Part shown: positions 20,560-32,300 of the stretch, piece after piece
How positions within the stretch are numbered: the stretch's first letter is position 1
Layout of the letters: every line of letters begins with the position of its first letter
Assembly: GCA_038503035.1 (NCBI GenBank)
Contig: JAVSML010020804.1
Location: 186,001-250,000, forward strand
Source: Crocodylus rhombifer
Taxonomy: Eukaryota > Chordata > Crocodylia > Crocodylidae
DNA: 64,000 nucleotides
Reading direction: 5' to 3'
Position numbers and translations under genes: made by a program
The notes under the pieces: generated by a model
What the model was told of the DNA's origin: nothing
Database searches by the model: none
What the model saw: only the letters and a program-made list of their open reading frames with translations

Positions 20560-20690
20560 TATATGAGCTGCCAGTGGATTTGAATGTAGATGGATATGGG
20601 GCCTGACAAATTCCACTGAGGACTATGGAGAAACTCTAATTGATTTCAATAGGGTTTGGATCAGCCCCTTTTCTGGATGGGATCAGTATT
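20560..20690. repeat. fragment of an old sauropsid interspersed repeat
   Basis: The text TTGATTTCAATAGGGTTTGG with ATCAGCCCC resembles the widespread 'CATTGACTTCAATGGGCTTTGGATCAGGCCC' repeat seen in turtles and crocodilians (family name not recalled). Recognition is from memory. Confidence 0.4.
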
Positions 20691-20734
20691 ATACATAAGA
20701 AAAGAAAACAACTAAATGTGTGCATGCATTTAAG

Positions 20735-20754
20735 CCCCCCCCCCCCCCCCCCCC
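20735..20754. repeat. poly-C tract (20 C)
   Basis: A run of 20 consecutive C; sequence assembly or read length here may be unreliable. Confidence 0.9.
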
Positions 20755-20769
20755 AACTATTTGAAGTGG

Positions 20770-21060
20770 CTCAGTTGATGGGAAAATGCTAGTCAGCATT
20801 TATTGGTCTCCTTTAATTAAAATCTCACTGGGTTCCATTTTCCCTGCATTTGGAGCCTGCTTATGTACTTATTTGCCATCCCATCTCCAGAGTTTTGTGA
20901 TGTGCAATGCAAACAGCAGAGCATTACATTAATCCTGCTTTGATCTCTAAAGGGTGATCACAGCAGAAATCAGGTCATCACACAGACAGGCACTGCTGTG
21001 GAAATAAGCTTTTTGCAGGATATCTCCCTTGGTTTCAGGGCTTCCATTGCCAGGTGGCAA
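20770..21060. promoter_or_regulatory. candidate conserved noncoding element
   Basis: This is a repeat-free block with CCTTTAATTAAAATC, GATGTGCAATGCAAACAGC and AGCATTACATTAATCCTGC (K50-type TAATCC). It lies just right of the CR1 copy and the poly-C run and looks unlike the repeats around it. Confidence 0.3.
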
Positions 21061-23690
21061 ACTGAAGATGTGTCAATATAAAGGAATAAATGGTGATTTG
21101 AGAGTAGAGATTAAAGCTTCTCCAATCCAATCTCTTGCTATTATCCGGTAGATTCAGAGGCTTGTGTCTGTGTTTCCCAACCCTAGCCACCTCAATGTAT
21201 TAACTTTACTGGACCCTAGGAAACATAAAGTGATATGTGTTCACTTAATTGTCTGCAGAAGTAAAAGTGTGCATGTTTAAACCTTGCTTTAGTGCGAGGG
21301 AAAGCCTAGAATATGACCAGTGCATGGCTATTGTTTCGGGGAGTTTTTTAAGGGGGGAGGGGTGTTTCTTTTTCAAAGGGATTAAAACACATCTACCTAG
21401 GTTCATATTTTAGAGAGCAGTTAATTAAAACACACTATTAACACATTGTTTCCAAAAGCACCATTCTCTCTAGTCTAGACAAGGCAAGACAGAGCAATGT
21501 GTGGCTACTATTGCCGCCAGTTCTGTTATGAGAACCAGAAAAAAAACAAAGATGACAAGACCTGGATATGAAGCTTCAAAGGACCAAGCTGAACTTTTGG
21601 CAAAACTGTATTTAGAGAAGAGGTGATAAAAGGCATGAAAAGTGCCAACACATACAGTCTACTGGAACAAAAAATAACATTGTTAGTACTTCATTTATAC
21701 TTTCAAACAGATGGCTACAACCCCCTCCCCTCTTCCCCCCAAAAACTAAAGAACAACATCTATGCAGAAAAGCACTTTTTGTCTTATACATTTCCACCAT
21801 GGCATCTAACATCTTGCATATCTGCATATCCCAACCACCATCTCCCTGCTTCTCCTCAGACAGCTACATATAGATATATTTTTTCTGTCTAATTAGGTGG
21901 AGTTGTTAGTGCTGCCTATAATTAAGGTTGCCCGATGCTTCCGATTATAAGATCCTGTTTTCAGTTTCTTATAGCTATACTACACTTTAACCATTCAGGC
22001 TGAAATTATCCAGGTCCTGTGGAAAGACCAGTATGTGGCCATATAATTAAAGACTATATCAGAATGAGTTCACACAAGGGGGCTAAATTAAAGTTGAACA
22101 TATAAACTTAATTCTAACATCTCCTAACTCTTCAGCTCTGGACTAAATTTTTAACCTTAGTGTTCTTTTACCCAAGGTGTAGGTGTATATGTGTGCAGAA
22201 TCTTTATACATCTTCAACCAAGATGATCTGTCTGGAACCTTTTCTCTGAATCCCTTTGCATTTGAGGTTGTCAATGGTTAGGTTTTGATCCTTAAGGACA
22301 GAAGTGTTTGCATTGTTCTGGACTTGATCTAAAGCCTATTTTATGATTCTTCAAATGTACAAAAATGTACATGATTCTTCTCAGTGTTACATAGCTTGAC
22401 CCCAGAAGCCTGGTCTAAAAGGATTCCACACTGACTCTGATGATTGCCTCTTCAGCTGATATTATTAAAGAGATTATATGTTTGAATATTTAAAAGATGA
22501 GCATATTTGATTATTTAGCTATAGTTTCTTAGCCGTTAATTATCTGAAAAAGCTTAGGTGTTTTATTAAAATACACCCAGTTCCTTAAGATAAATATAGT
22601 AGCAGTCACCTTAACTTAGAGTCATGTTTTTTTCTTTATCTTTAATGTATCTTTCTTTTTTAACAACTATGTAGGATTAATACAAAAAATTGAGGTTCAC
22701 AGAGCATCTAGGTTACAGACCCCATAAGATGTGCACAGCTTCTGTTCACTATCATTTACCAGTGCTCTGCAAGTTCTGGACTCTACAGTGTACCATGACA
22801 CTGAGTGCAGTGTGGCTAGGACTTCACTCCTGATCTGGGTCTCTTGCCTCTTTTTGCCCAGAAGAACTCCAAAGTTAGGTATGTCCCATTTATTTTGTAG
22901 TGTTATGTGGAGTTTGAGACTAACCATGGAGTTTCTATTACTCCTTTACCATTCTTTGCCCTGAACAGATTTTACAAAGCTGCTTTCAGCATAGGCATGC
23001 TTTATAAAGGTTGCATTGCTACAACAAATGATAAGGCTGATATTTTATAAATAAGTCTTTTTATTTTTGTTTTTCTACATTCACTGTATTAGGGCTATAT
23101 TTTCCCACCCACAGCTCTAGTATCCAAGTACAATGCAATGGTAATTAACTATATATAAAACTAGAAGTTGTCTGATTAAGCTGTGTTTTAATTAGAGGGA
23201 ACACAAAGTCAGGCTTTATGTTTTCCAAAAAGTTCAGTTCTTCAGCAACCAGAACAAACTAGTTAGATCAGCGGCCTCCAGACATTCTAAGCTTAGGCTT
23301 GTGTACCATGAAAGTAATCTAAAAAAACAGGTTTCAATATGAAATTATGGAAGAAATAAATATAGACTTTATGCTGGAAACTTTTAATGGTAAGCTCCAA
23401 AGTAGTTCAATATACTGGGTAATTTTAATAGCCTGTTAATGAAAGAGAAAAAACAAACAAACCCCAGCCCAGCCAATTTGCTTCATTTGTTTTTAGACAC
23501 ATTCGGGATTCTTTCTGCAATGAAACTATAGCCATATGCAACACAGTTATTGGATAAACTGTGCACATACACTAAAGATAAAGAGGATCCTTCAGTTCTG
23601 AAATCAGGGGCCTTTATCACTTGAAATAAAGGAAAACTTCCTTTGCTTTAGGCTATAGAAGTACCCTGACATTCTATCTAACACACTGCC
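21061..23690. other. gene-free AT-rich DNA
   Basis: No coding region, RNA gene or clear repeat was recognised apart from the fragment at 21890-22050. Open frames are short and unlike known proteins. Confidence 0.5.
21890..22050. repeat. probable old amniote interspersed repeat
   Basis: The text aaggttgcccgatgcttccg followed by attataagatcctgttttca and later caggctgaaattatcc resembles a repeat I recall from turtle and crocodilian genomes. The family name is not recalled and the call is tentative. Confidence 0.35.
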
Positions 23691-23692
23691 AA

Positions 23693-23707
23693 CCACCAGA
23701 GGGCAAA
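23693..23707 (+). promoter_or_regulatory. candidate CTCF binding site
   Basis: CCACCAGAGGGCA (23693-23705) is a near-perfect match to the CTCF core CCASYAGRGGGCR, in forward orientation. It is the best such match noticed by eye in the window. It lies in AT-rich DNA about 18 kb upstream of DLX6, near the change from the CpG-rich domain to repeat-rich DNA. Confidence 0.5.
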
Positions 23708-24119
23708 CTACTTATACGTGCATCAGAGTTGCTATAAATAGATGTAATTATTAATTACTATATTCAGTTACAACCTATTTACTTTGAATAAAATCTATAT
23801 ACATGTTTTCAAGGAACTTCTAGCAGAGCAAACATGAATCATTTTTTCAGCCAGAGGGATGCCCAGAAATATCAGACACATATTCATATTTCAAATCAGA
23901 GTGATTTTGCAATGACTGAAACTCCAAAAAACCCTAAAACATTCTTCAAATGTTGAAAAAAAACCCATACTTAGCCCTTCAAAATAAATTTCAAATAACG
24001 ACCAAGATACAAAATGTGAAATCTTACTAGATTGGCGGTTCTCAAAATTTTTCCCCACCACATCCCAACATCTATAACAGAAAAAGGACCAACTTTTTGG
24101 CAATATGACTGTGCAGTGA

Positions 24120-24500
24120 CTAAATGGGTTGGCCCATATCCTAAGCTGGCATCAGTCAACATTGCTCCATTGAAGTCAATGGCATTGACCTGGTTTATGA
24201 CAGCTGTGGTCCTGGCCCTAAGTATTTGCACTGCTGAAATATATTTTAAACATGCTCCTTATCTACCAAATAATTTCTCCAGCATAGAAGACAGACTATT
24301 TTACTGCTGGCCACTCACAGTAAGAACACTCACAGATGGTATACTGTAAACAGTGTTAATATGGTAAGTATGTTGTTGAAATGGAAAATAATCAGCAATT
24401 CTCCCCTTCCTTGGTATGAGCCTGCTCCAAAATCTATTGAAGTTAATGGGGGTATTTTTGTTGACTTGTCTGGGCTTTGGTTCAGGCTTTATATATAATT
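24120..24500. repeat. two fragments of an old sauropsid repeat
   Basis: CCATTGAAGTCAATGGCATT with ACCTGGTTTATGACAGCTG (about 24168-24208), and ATCTATTGAAGTTAATGGG with GGGCTTTGGTTCAGGC (about 24432-24488), match the recurrent 'TTGAAGTCAATGG ... TTTACACCAGCTG' and 'GGGCTTTGGATCAGGC' repeat text. Confidence 0.5.
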
Positions 24501-25119
24501 CCCATAAACAAGGAGTCAAGCAAGGGGAGTGGAGAATAGAGTCCTTTGTCTTTTAATTAGAGTTTACACAGCTTGTGGAAAGCAGTTTTCCTCCAGTGTT
24601 AGATCCCTCTGCTCTACTACTTCATTTTTACATTTCCCACACTAGTTTCTGCCTCCTTTTCAGACTAGTATAATGTTGGTAAACTATGTACTGCTTAGCA
24701 GTTTCAGTTCAGCTGATGCAGTAGAAACATATTGCATTTTGTATCATTCTCTTGGGAGGGCTTTTGCCCTCTGTAACTGAGGCATACTAGACAGGGGCAA
24801 ATATGGTATAGAAGATTCTCCCCCTGCAACATCATACTATGTACTACCTTTTCGCATTCTCATTAGAAAAGTAGTTAAGTTGTCTCTGTCACAGTAATTG
24901 ACTGTTTGTCCAGTAATATGGACAGAATGGGTGCAGCAGCCACGCAGATTTCCCCACAGTGCCAAAGCCTTAAGCTGGAGGGAGTAGAGTTAAGTCTCTG
25001 TTTAATCTCCATCCTCCTTTTCCAGTGGCTCTGACTACCAACAAATTGTGTCCGTTAAGAAAAAAGATCTGGTTGGACCTGTGATGAGGTTCAGAAGATA
25101 CAGATTTTGTTTCAGGTTC

Positions 25120-25300
25120 TCCCCAGATTTTTGGACCTTGGACAAATTAGGTCCAAATTTGGATACTTAGGTCCAGATCTCAGAGGGGTTTATGTGCTTC
25201 ACTCTCAATGGACAGCTAAATCCCTCTGAGGATCTGTGCCTTAACTCCCCATGTGTAAAATGGAGTCATAATACTTTCTTTCTCCCACTCTTTTATTGTC
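25120..25300 (+). repeat. MIR-like SINE with adjoining old repeat
   Basis: The segment CTGTGCCTTAACTCCCCATG TGTAAAATGGAGTCATAATA (about 25234-25273) matches the MIR core 'CTCAGTTTCCTCATCTGTAAAATGGGGATAATA'. The preceding text with CCCTCTGAGGATCTG is a common companion sequence in turtle and crocodilian genomes. Confidence 0.6.
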
Positions 25301-26855
25301 CCATCTACATAAACTATAAGTTTTCTTGTGCAGATTTTCTCTCAGTCTGTGATGGTGTGGAAGTCCAAGCACACAAATGCCCGGATCTTAGCTGGGGCCT
25401 GAGTATTACTACTAACAAACTGTGGTGGTAGTGGTTTCTGTGGCAGGGATATTTGATCTTCTTTCATGGGAACAAGCACACCAAGTCATTTCATAAAGAG
25501 CATGAAGCAACTATAGGATCAACATTTTTACTCACAATCAACTTACTCTAAGTTCAGACTGCTATTTCAGTGATTAAATAATCCTGTAGCAAATTGCTTC
25601 TACACCTAATTCCCATGAGTTACCTAATCTACACATTTTACTGTGGTTTTATAAAGAATGACTTTGATATAGCAAAGTTATTGTGAACAAAATAATATAA
25701 TAAACACCAAAATGTGAATACATTTCAAACCAAGGATAGACTTTTCTATTCTTAAGGTAGTGTTTTAATCCAATTTCCCATCCTTACTTATCAGTTAAAC
25801 AGACAAAACATCACATACGTACATAAGATTTATGTGTGTGCATTATGCATAACATCATTTCTCTGTTACATAATTGCTAGCAATTAGGGAGGACAAACTC
25901 AAAAAATCATGTAGTAAGAGTTAATACATCTGCTATTTTAGGAAGAAGTCAGGCTGTTTTGGGTCACACATTTGTATCTCAGAAGATAGGTGTGACTGAG
26001 GCTAGCTAATATTTAGATGGGAGGAATAACCCAGAGGTCACAACAGGAGGCTCCAGTGATTCCAAGAAATATTACTTTTCCATCTTAGGACCTGAGGCTG
26101 CAACATTTAATTACATACTTAATTCTAAGTCAGTTGAATCAATACATGAAGCTAGGAACTGCTCTAGAGAAACAAGTCTTCTCTGTCTGAGCAGTTCCCA
26201 ACAGAAATCAAAGTGGTACATTTTGAAACTCTCTCAGGCTGAGAACAGAAAACTACTTCTCTCTAGAGAAGCAGCCATTAGTTTGCCTTTTAATACCTGT
26301 TTGTTGTAAGTGAGTCCAGCTGGCTCTGCTTCCTCTCCCTTGAGCACCTGAGGGAACTACTCCAGGTCCTAGGTTCCCTCTTCTATCCTGCCACATCTTC
26401 AGAGGTCTAATTTGCATGCGGTCCTCATGCATGCACATGAGTGAGAGGTGGTATGCAGGGACCTTTGAGAACTTGGTTCTTGAAGGGCATTGTCCACCCA
26501 CATAAAATTACTTCTTTCCAATATCATGCCTGAAATACATCTGCACACACCCTTGAATTTAATAGGAACAACTTCCACTTACAAAATCGAGGGCATTTCC
26601 TCTGATTTATATCTGACATTCTCACTTCATACCTAAACCCAGATTAGCCACTTGGTATCCCTTAAAAGGGAAAGTAGGATATGAAAAGCTGTACATAGTT
26701 TCTGTCCTCTTCAAATCCTCTCTTTGCATAATTCAGGGTTTGTAGTGAAACAATTTCTTTTAACCTAACTTATAAATTATTAAAACACTGATTCCTAAAT
26801 ACATCACATCCAGTCAATGATTCTATCTTAAAATCTACCTCCCCAACAAAGCCCA

Positions 26856-27334
26856 TAGGGACGTGTCCAGACAAGCGCAGGCGTGCAGTGTGTGGGTCCA
26901 GATAGGTCTGCGGCACCACATACTGCACATGCCACATGTAGACATTTGCTGCTCTGCTACTTTACAAAGCAGGATTTTTTTTTACTCCAGGAGATCCCGT
27001 GGTCAAAAAAACCCCCATGCATAAAAAAACTGGGCCACCAGCATGCCACCCTAAACTGGAGCCTGAACAGCTGGAACCAAGCTCCAGCACTAGGCTCCCT
27101 GCTGCAGGAGTGCCATGGCTGCAGCTCCCAGCGGACCCCAGAACTGGAGATAAGGCTGCTGGGCCAGAACAGTTACTGGTCCCAGCCTCCCCATATCCAT
27201 CCGGGGCAATGTGCCATGCACCAAAATGCACCTGGCATGGGCATTTCCTGGGGGCAAGTAGCAGTGGCACCAGGTATGCTGTTGCTACTTGCCCCCAGGG
27301 AAACACACATTCCTGCTCATGGGGACACACCCTA
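26856..27334. mobile_element. non-autonomous element with terminal and internal inverted repeats
   Basis: The ends read TAGGGACGTGTCC at the left and, on the complement of the right end, TAGGGTGTGTCC. The body is GC-richer than its surroundings. A perfect 17-bp inverted repeat, CCTGGGGGCAAGTAGCA at 27247-27263 and its complement at 27283-27299, lies near the right end. No transposase is present. Superfamily unassigned. Confidence 0.55.
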
Positions 27335-27339
27335 GGAGA

Positions 27340-30020
27340 CATTTTTTGAACCATACATGGCTTCTCATACTTAGGATGTGTCAGTGAGTGACAAGTGGCA
27401 CTTGGTCATACAACCAAGTCAATTCAATTCTGTTCACTGGATTCCTTTCCAAGCAACATGTCTAATAAGTTTCTGCTATGGAAGTCTTCCTTGAAGCCTC
27501 TTACATCCCAAATGTTGCTTCCTTTTTAAGAAACATATTCCAAGTTACAAACCGAACAAAAACAATACTCAAAGGGATGGTATGCCAAGCTCTTCACATC
27601 AGCGGGAATGTGTGGAAGAGGCAAATACAAAGCCAAAAAAGGGGAGGAGAAAGGTTGTATTAGGAGGGATACTTCACATATGCAATGGGACAAAGAAAGA
27701 TAATGAGAAAATGATTCTGTGGCAAAGAGATTACTCTTTCATGAAATGTCCATTTATGACTGCATGGTACCACTGTCAGTGTACCGTGTTTTCCTCTCTG
27801 CTTGATCCACAGACAATCTGGATCTTCAATCACTGCCAGCTAAGACAATGTGGCCCTTCAGTTCTAGGGCAGAAGCTAAAATGTGCTTAGCAATAGAAGT
27901 TCAAGTTCACTTCCTCATGATGACCAGGATGACAGCAGCTTTATAGCTGTAAGCTACAAACACAGCAGAGTGTTCAGATTTTGGCTTGTCATTGTGGTTA
28001 CTCTTGTACTCCTCTCTCTCCATGTTTATTATCCACCATCTGAGATAAACAGAGATGCTGATAGAGATAGTCCCTTGGGGTCAGATCTGGAGGTGGAGTA
28101 TTCTTACTGGGGGACCTTCAGCTCCAGTACTCACTTCCTCAAAGGGATGCCCTGGAAAGCCTACCTAGTTATTCAGGTTTATACATGAGACCTGGTTTAA
28201 GTCTTGGGAGCAAGACACTGGATTTATTTTACTAGAGATCTTATTCTGGAGGGTTGGCTAGCAGATGTGCTGCCAGATTTGCTATATTTTAATTTATTGT
28301 GTGGTTGCAATAATTATGTATGTATGGTGAGAAAATGGAAGAGGCACATTTGATTCCTCAAAATTAGATAAAATATGGTATTCAATCTCTCATTTTCTCT
28401 GGATCCATCCTGAGAGATTATGCTCTGTGTGGGGTCACTATTTTAGTGTATTTCCCTGCTTATAATAATATTCCGTCTTTAAACCCAAGTGGTTAGCTAA
28501 AATTCAGAATCTTATACCTTGTTCCATTTAGGAAGGGAAATAGGTGATGGAGTCAAGTCTCTTTAATACAGTCCTATTTATTTACAAATAATGTATAAAT
28601 TCCAGTTTCCCTCAACATTGTAGAAATTGAATAATCAGAGGCAATTTCCTTGCTTAGAGGCAGATCCCCTGAGAAAGCTCTCTAGGCTTTTGAGCCTACC
28701 TACTTACCAGCTCGCTGCTTGTTCTGGCTGTGTCTGGAGATTATTTCTCTATTTTATCTTGCTTCTTTTCTTGTGTGTGTCCACACCACATTCTCCCCAC
28801 TCAACATACAAGCAAAGTCCTACATTCACATGGTTCAAATTCCTGAGTGGTTTTGGATGTGTCTGTGTTTTGCTCTGGAGAACACCGTCATGGTAATGGA
28901 GCTTAACTGTGTCTTCCATCTTAAATGAAGGGAGGCAGCTACCTCCCACAGTTTCACCCAGGCTGCAGCAATACTATAGTTATATTTATCCTTTACATTT
29001 TTCTTTACAGAGCATTCTACCCATTTTTCTTTATTCCTGTGCTATACTTTGCCTGGTTTTAAGATACAGAATAAGGTTCATCAGGTCTGCTTCTTTTCTC
29101 CCTTGCACTGATGCACACTTGTCTAATTGCAGTGATTTCAGTGTAGTTATTCCTGATTCACACATCGAAATACCTGAGGAGAGAATCCATTAACTAGGCA
29201 TTTCATTACCTGTGATAACACAGCCTGCTGGGGGATGGGGGCAGAGCAGATCTGTTGTCTTGCTACAGCTAGAAATGTGCAAGTTTGTGATTCAGTCAGG
29301 AGTCATGATAAAGATCCTTCTGGTCTACTCAGTTGTTAATAGGTACTGGGGGGTCAACACTGGATGTGATATTAGCTACATCACTCCCTTGAGTGCTGTT
29401 GGTTATAGAAACTGGTGTGCTTAAATCATGCTAATTTAACTGGTTGCTAAACTCAAGTGGACCTCTGACCCTGAATAGCACAGACCTGTTTAATAACTGA
29501 ATTATCAGAGAAATGGTCCTTAATTTGCTGAAACCTCAGCGAATGTTAGAGGAAATCAGCAAAAGGACAAGTTCTATACAAGGATTGCAAGGAAACTATA
29601 TTACAAATTAACAATATAAAATACCCAAAAGTACAGCCAGGCTCCTGATCAAGCAGGCATCTTCAGGATTTTTCAAATCATGTTCTTCAAAAAATGCTCT
29701 TTACTGTTAGTAAGTTATTAAATGATAATGCTGCTAGCTATTTCTCTTGTCAAATACCCTCTGATGGCCAAAACACATGTTGGCAGAGATATGTATGTCA
29801 CTGACTTCCTTTTGGGTGAACTACCAAGAGACACATAGATCAATATGATCCACCCGTTCATTACAACCATGGAAATGTAGGTTTTTACAACAGAATAGCA
29901 TCTCTGCGATACCTTGATTGTCAAAAAACACAATTACAATAATTGTTTATGCATTAGGGAAACCTCATCCTAAATCTGGCTCTGTGTGGGGGTGAAAAGA
30001 GCAGCAGCTGACATTTTAGA
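27340..30020. other. gene-free DNA
   Basis: Nothing convincing was recognised. One open frame (27883-28188, plus) has a hydrophobic stretch, but there is no family resemblance and no codon or context support. Confidence 0.5.
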
Positions 30021-30029
30021 ATAATCATT

Positions 30030-30215
30030 ATGTTCTTGCTGCAGATATGAGTCAGCATGGTGAGTTTGACAACAAGGGAAAAAATGCAAGCGGCATGGAC
30101 AGGTTTCAAATGTCATTTCAAGATGCCCGCATTAGTGCATATTACAGCCGAAGAGACTTTCATAACACAAGTAGTGGGACAGTTCCTTACTGGTTATATA
30201 TTTAAAGTCTAAACA
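30030..30215. promoter_or_regulatory. candidate conserved noncoding element
   Basis: TGAGTCAGCATGG (AP-1/MARE-like), GCAAGCGGCATGG, GATGCCCGCATTAGTGC and ACAGCCGAAGAGAC occur here in CpG-poor surroundings, so the retained CpGs are notable. Confidence 0.25.
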
Positions 30216-31869
30216 TAGGGACTTTACCAGAGGACTCTTGTACCTTACACAATCAAAATGGATGAAAAAATCCAACAGGGAAAAGAGGGTAGGCCATGAA
30301 GAGTTTCAGAATGCTGAAATGGTCCTAAGTTTTGCCAAAAAAAAAAAAAAATCCAGTACTTTCTGGAACTCTGACTTAAGGAATATGTACAGGAGCTAGA
30401 CCACAGCCATCCATGCATCTTGGAAAAAGGAAGGATTCCTTTCAATTAGAAGTTAACAAAGCTGTCTGATTCCTTTATGATTTATTCTGTGCAACCCAAC
30501 ATGTATAATTCAACTTCTCCATATTTGTCCCTAAGGCCCATGCCTTCTCCAGTTGTAATTCCTTTTTTATTCATTTCCTGTGCTTCCTACAATGAACTTC
30601 ACTGATTTGCAAAGAAACCCCCTTTTGTTGTTTAATTTCCCTGACCATTATCTGTCTCCCAGTCCATAGACTGCATATGAAACATGCAGGGACCATACCT
30701 TCCTACATGTTTGGAAACTAGCTACTGAATGTAGGGCACTATTGCAAATAAATCTTATTAACAAGCAGTGACAGCAGACCCATTTATTTTGTGCCAAAGC
30801 AGGGTGTACAAATAAATATAATGAATTAAATCAGAAAATATTTTTGGTATCCATGTTGTAAGAATGCTGTTTCAGACTCTAAAGCATGCCAAGGAGTTAA
30901 CCCGCCTGCCCAGGTTAGAAAATCTCAAGCACTTGGTATATTTTCATAGAATAAAGGGCGAATTTCTAAATATCTCAAGTAATTTGACTGAAGTTATTCT
31001 CATAAATTAGATAAATACATAAATATACATTAGGAGCTAGACTCCTAAAATCCTTGTCATGGTAATTTGAAAAGGTACTGTTAAATGACTAGGAAATATA
31101 TTTCTATAATTTTCCTGCCTTCTTTGGGTTGTGTGGGTGGGTAATACAGCTAAAGAGCCCTGACCTGTGCACTTACGCAAAATAACTGTGTATTGATGTG
31201 TTTATAATGGATACACATACAGGGACCATGTTTATAATGGATACGCATTAAGGGATACGTACAGGGCCCAACTGCTATTATTATCATTATTGTTAATAAC
31301 AACACTACTTCTGCTGCTGCTCCTACTACTACCGTGTGGTAGAGATCCCAGGCAGGATCAAGGTCCCTTTGTAATACACTCTACGCAGAGAAAAGGATGG
31401 TCCATCAACTTTCATGTTGATCAGAATGTATGTTTGCTTTGCTGCCATGGAGCAGCAAGTTTCCTGTTGCTGCCTGGGTATGCCAGGTTAGGAGAACCCA
31501 ACAGGCATTTGGCTTGCTCCAATGTGCGTGGCTGGGAAATAATTATATTCCTTGTGTTCTCCAGAAGGCAGGAACTGCTCCCTTTCTGAAGCCTTTAGGA
31601 CACAAGACACCACAAATGAATAGGGAGGAGATGAGAGGAGACAAGTCAGTGGCCTTGAGCTGCTGTGCAATATCTAACTGACTCTATATTTGTACAGATA
31701 ATATGTTGCAGCCATAGGTGGATGTATCAATGGGTTTATTCTTCCTAGGTGCTGAGCAGAACAGCATTCAGAGCTACTGCTGGGGTGATGAGGCCTTAAT
31801 GCTAACTTCAGTATTGAGCCCAGCTGTAAAGGTACAACAGAGGCCTGGATAAGAACCACCCAACTGCAT
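30216..31869. other. gene-free DNA with a short local duplication
   Basis: A stretch TGTTTATAATGGATAC recurs at about 31199 and 31230 with the following ACAGGG/AAGGG, about 31 bp apart. Apart from the SINE fragment at 30685-30757, nothing else was recognised. Confidence 0.5.
30685..30757. repeat. possible degraded SINE/MIR 3' end
   Basis: The text agggaccataccttcctaca, then gggcactattgcaaataaat, resembles the 'GGGACCGTCTCTATATGT ... GCTACCGCAATACAAATAAAT' end found on sauropsid MIR-like elements. Confidence 0.35.
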
Positions 31870-32300
31870 AGATGCTAGAGGTGGAATAGATCTATTAGTT
31901 GAGTCAGCTCATCTCTGCTTTTTTTTTTCCCTTGCAGTACATTTTCTTAATCTGTCTTTGCCTCTTCTAAATGTAAACTGCTCTAGTGATCTTGCTGCCA
32001 TCACTTCCCTTTGGAAACTATTCCACAACCTAATGTACCTCCCTGTCAGGAAGTTTCCTCTTACATTCAGCCAGCATTCTCCTTCTCCTTATTCCATTAT
32101 TTCTGGATTTATTGCCAATAGCCTCACTAAATAATTCTTCCCCTGAAAAAATTGTTATACTGTTAGGCAGCCATCATAAGTGGTACTAAATTTATTTAAC
32201 CCTTACTGTTTCCTCATAAGTCCAGCCTACCATTGATTTTGGTTGCTTAACTCTGCACTCCCTCCAGTTTGCCCATATTATGGGGGTAATGTGTTGCCTG
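31870..32300 (-). mobile_element. degraded CR1 LINE fragment
   Basis: The text ttggaaactattccacaacc, cctgtcaggaagtttcctct, ctcataagtccagcctacca and ggttgctt...cactccctccagttt follows the order of the CR1 3' region read on the complement strand. It is old and divergent. Confidence 0.65.

Noticed and set aside
27883..28188. A 101-codon frame with a hydrophobic stretch (FWLVIVVTLVLLSLHVYY)
   Set aside because: A single hydrophobic run is common by chance in AT-rich DNA. No promoter, splice or family support was found.
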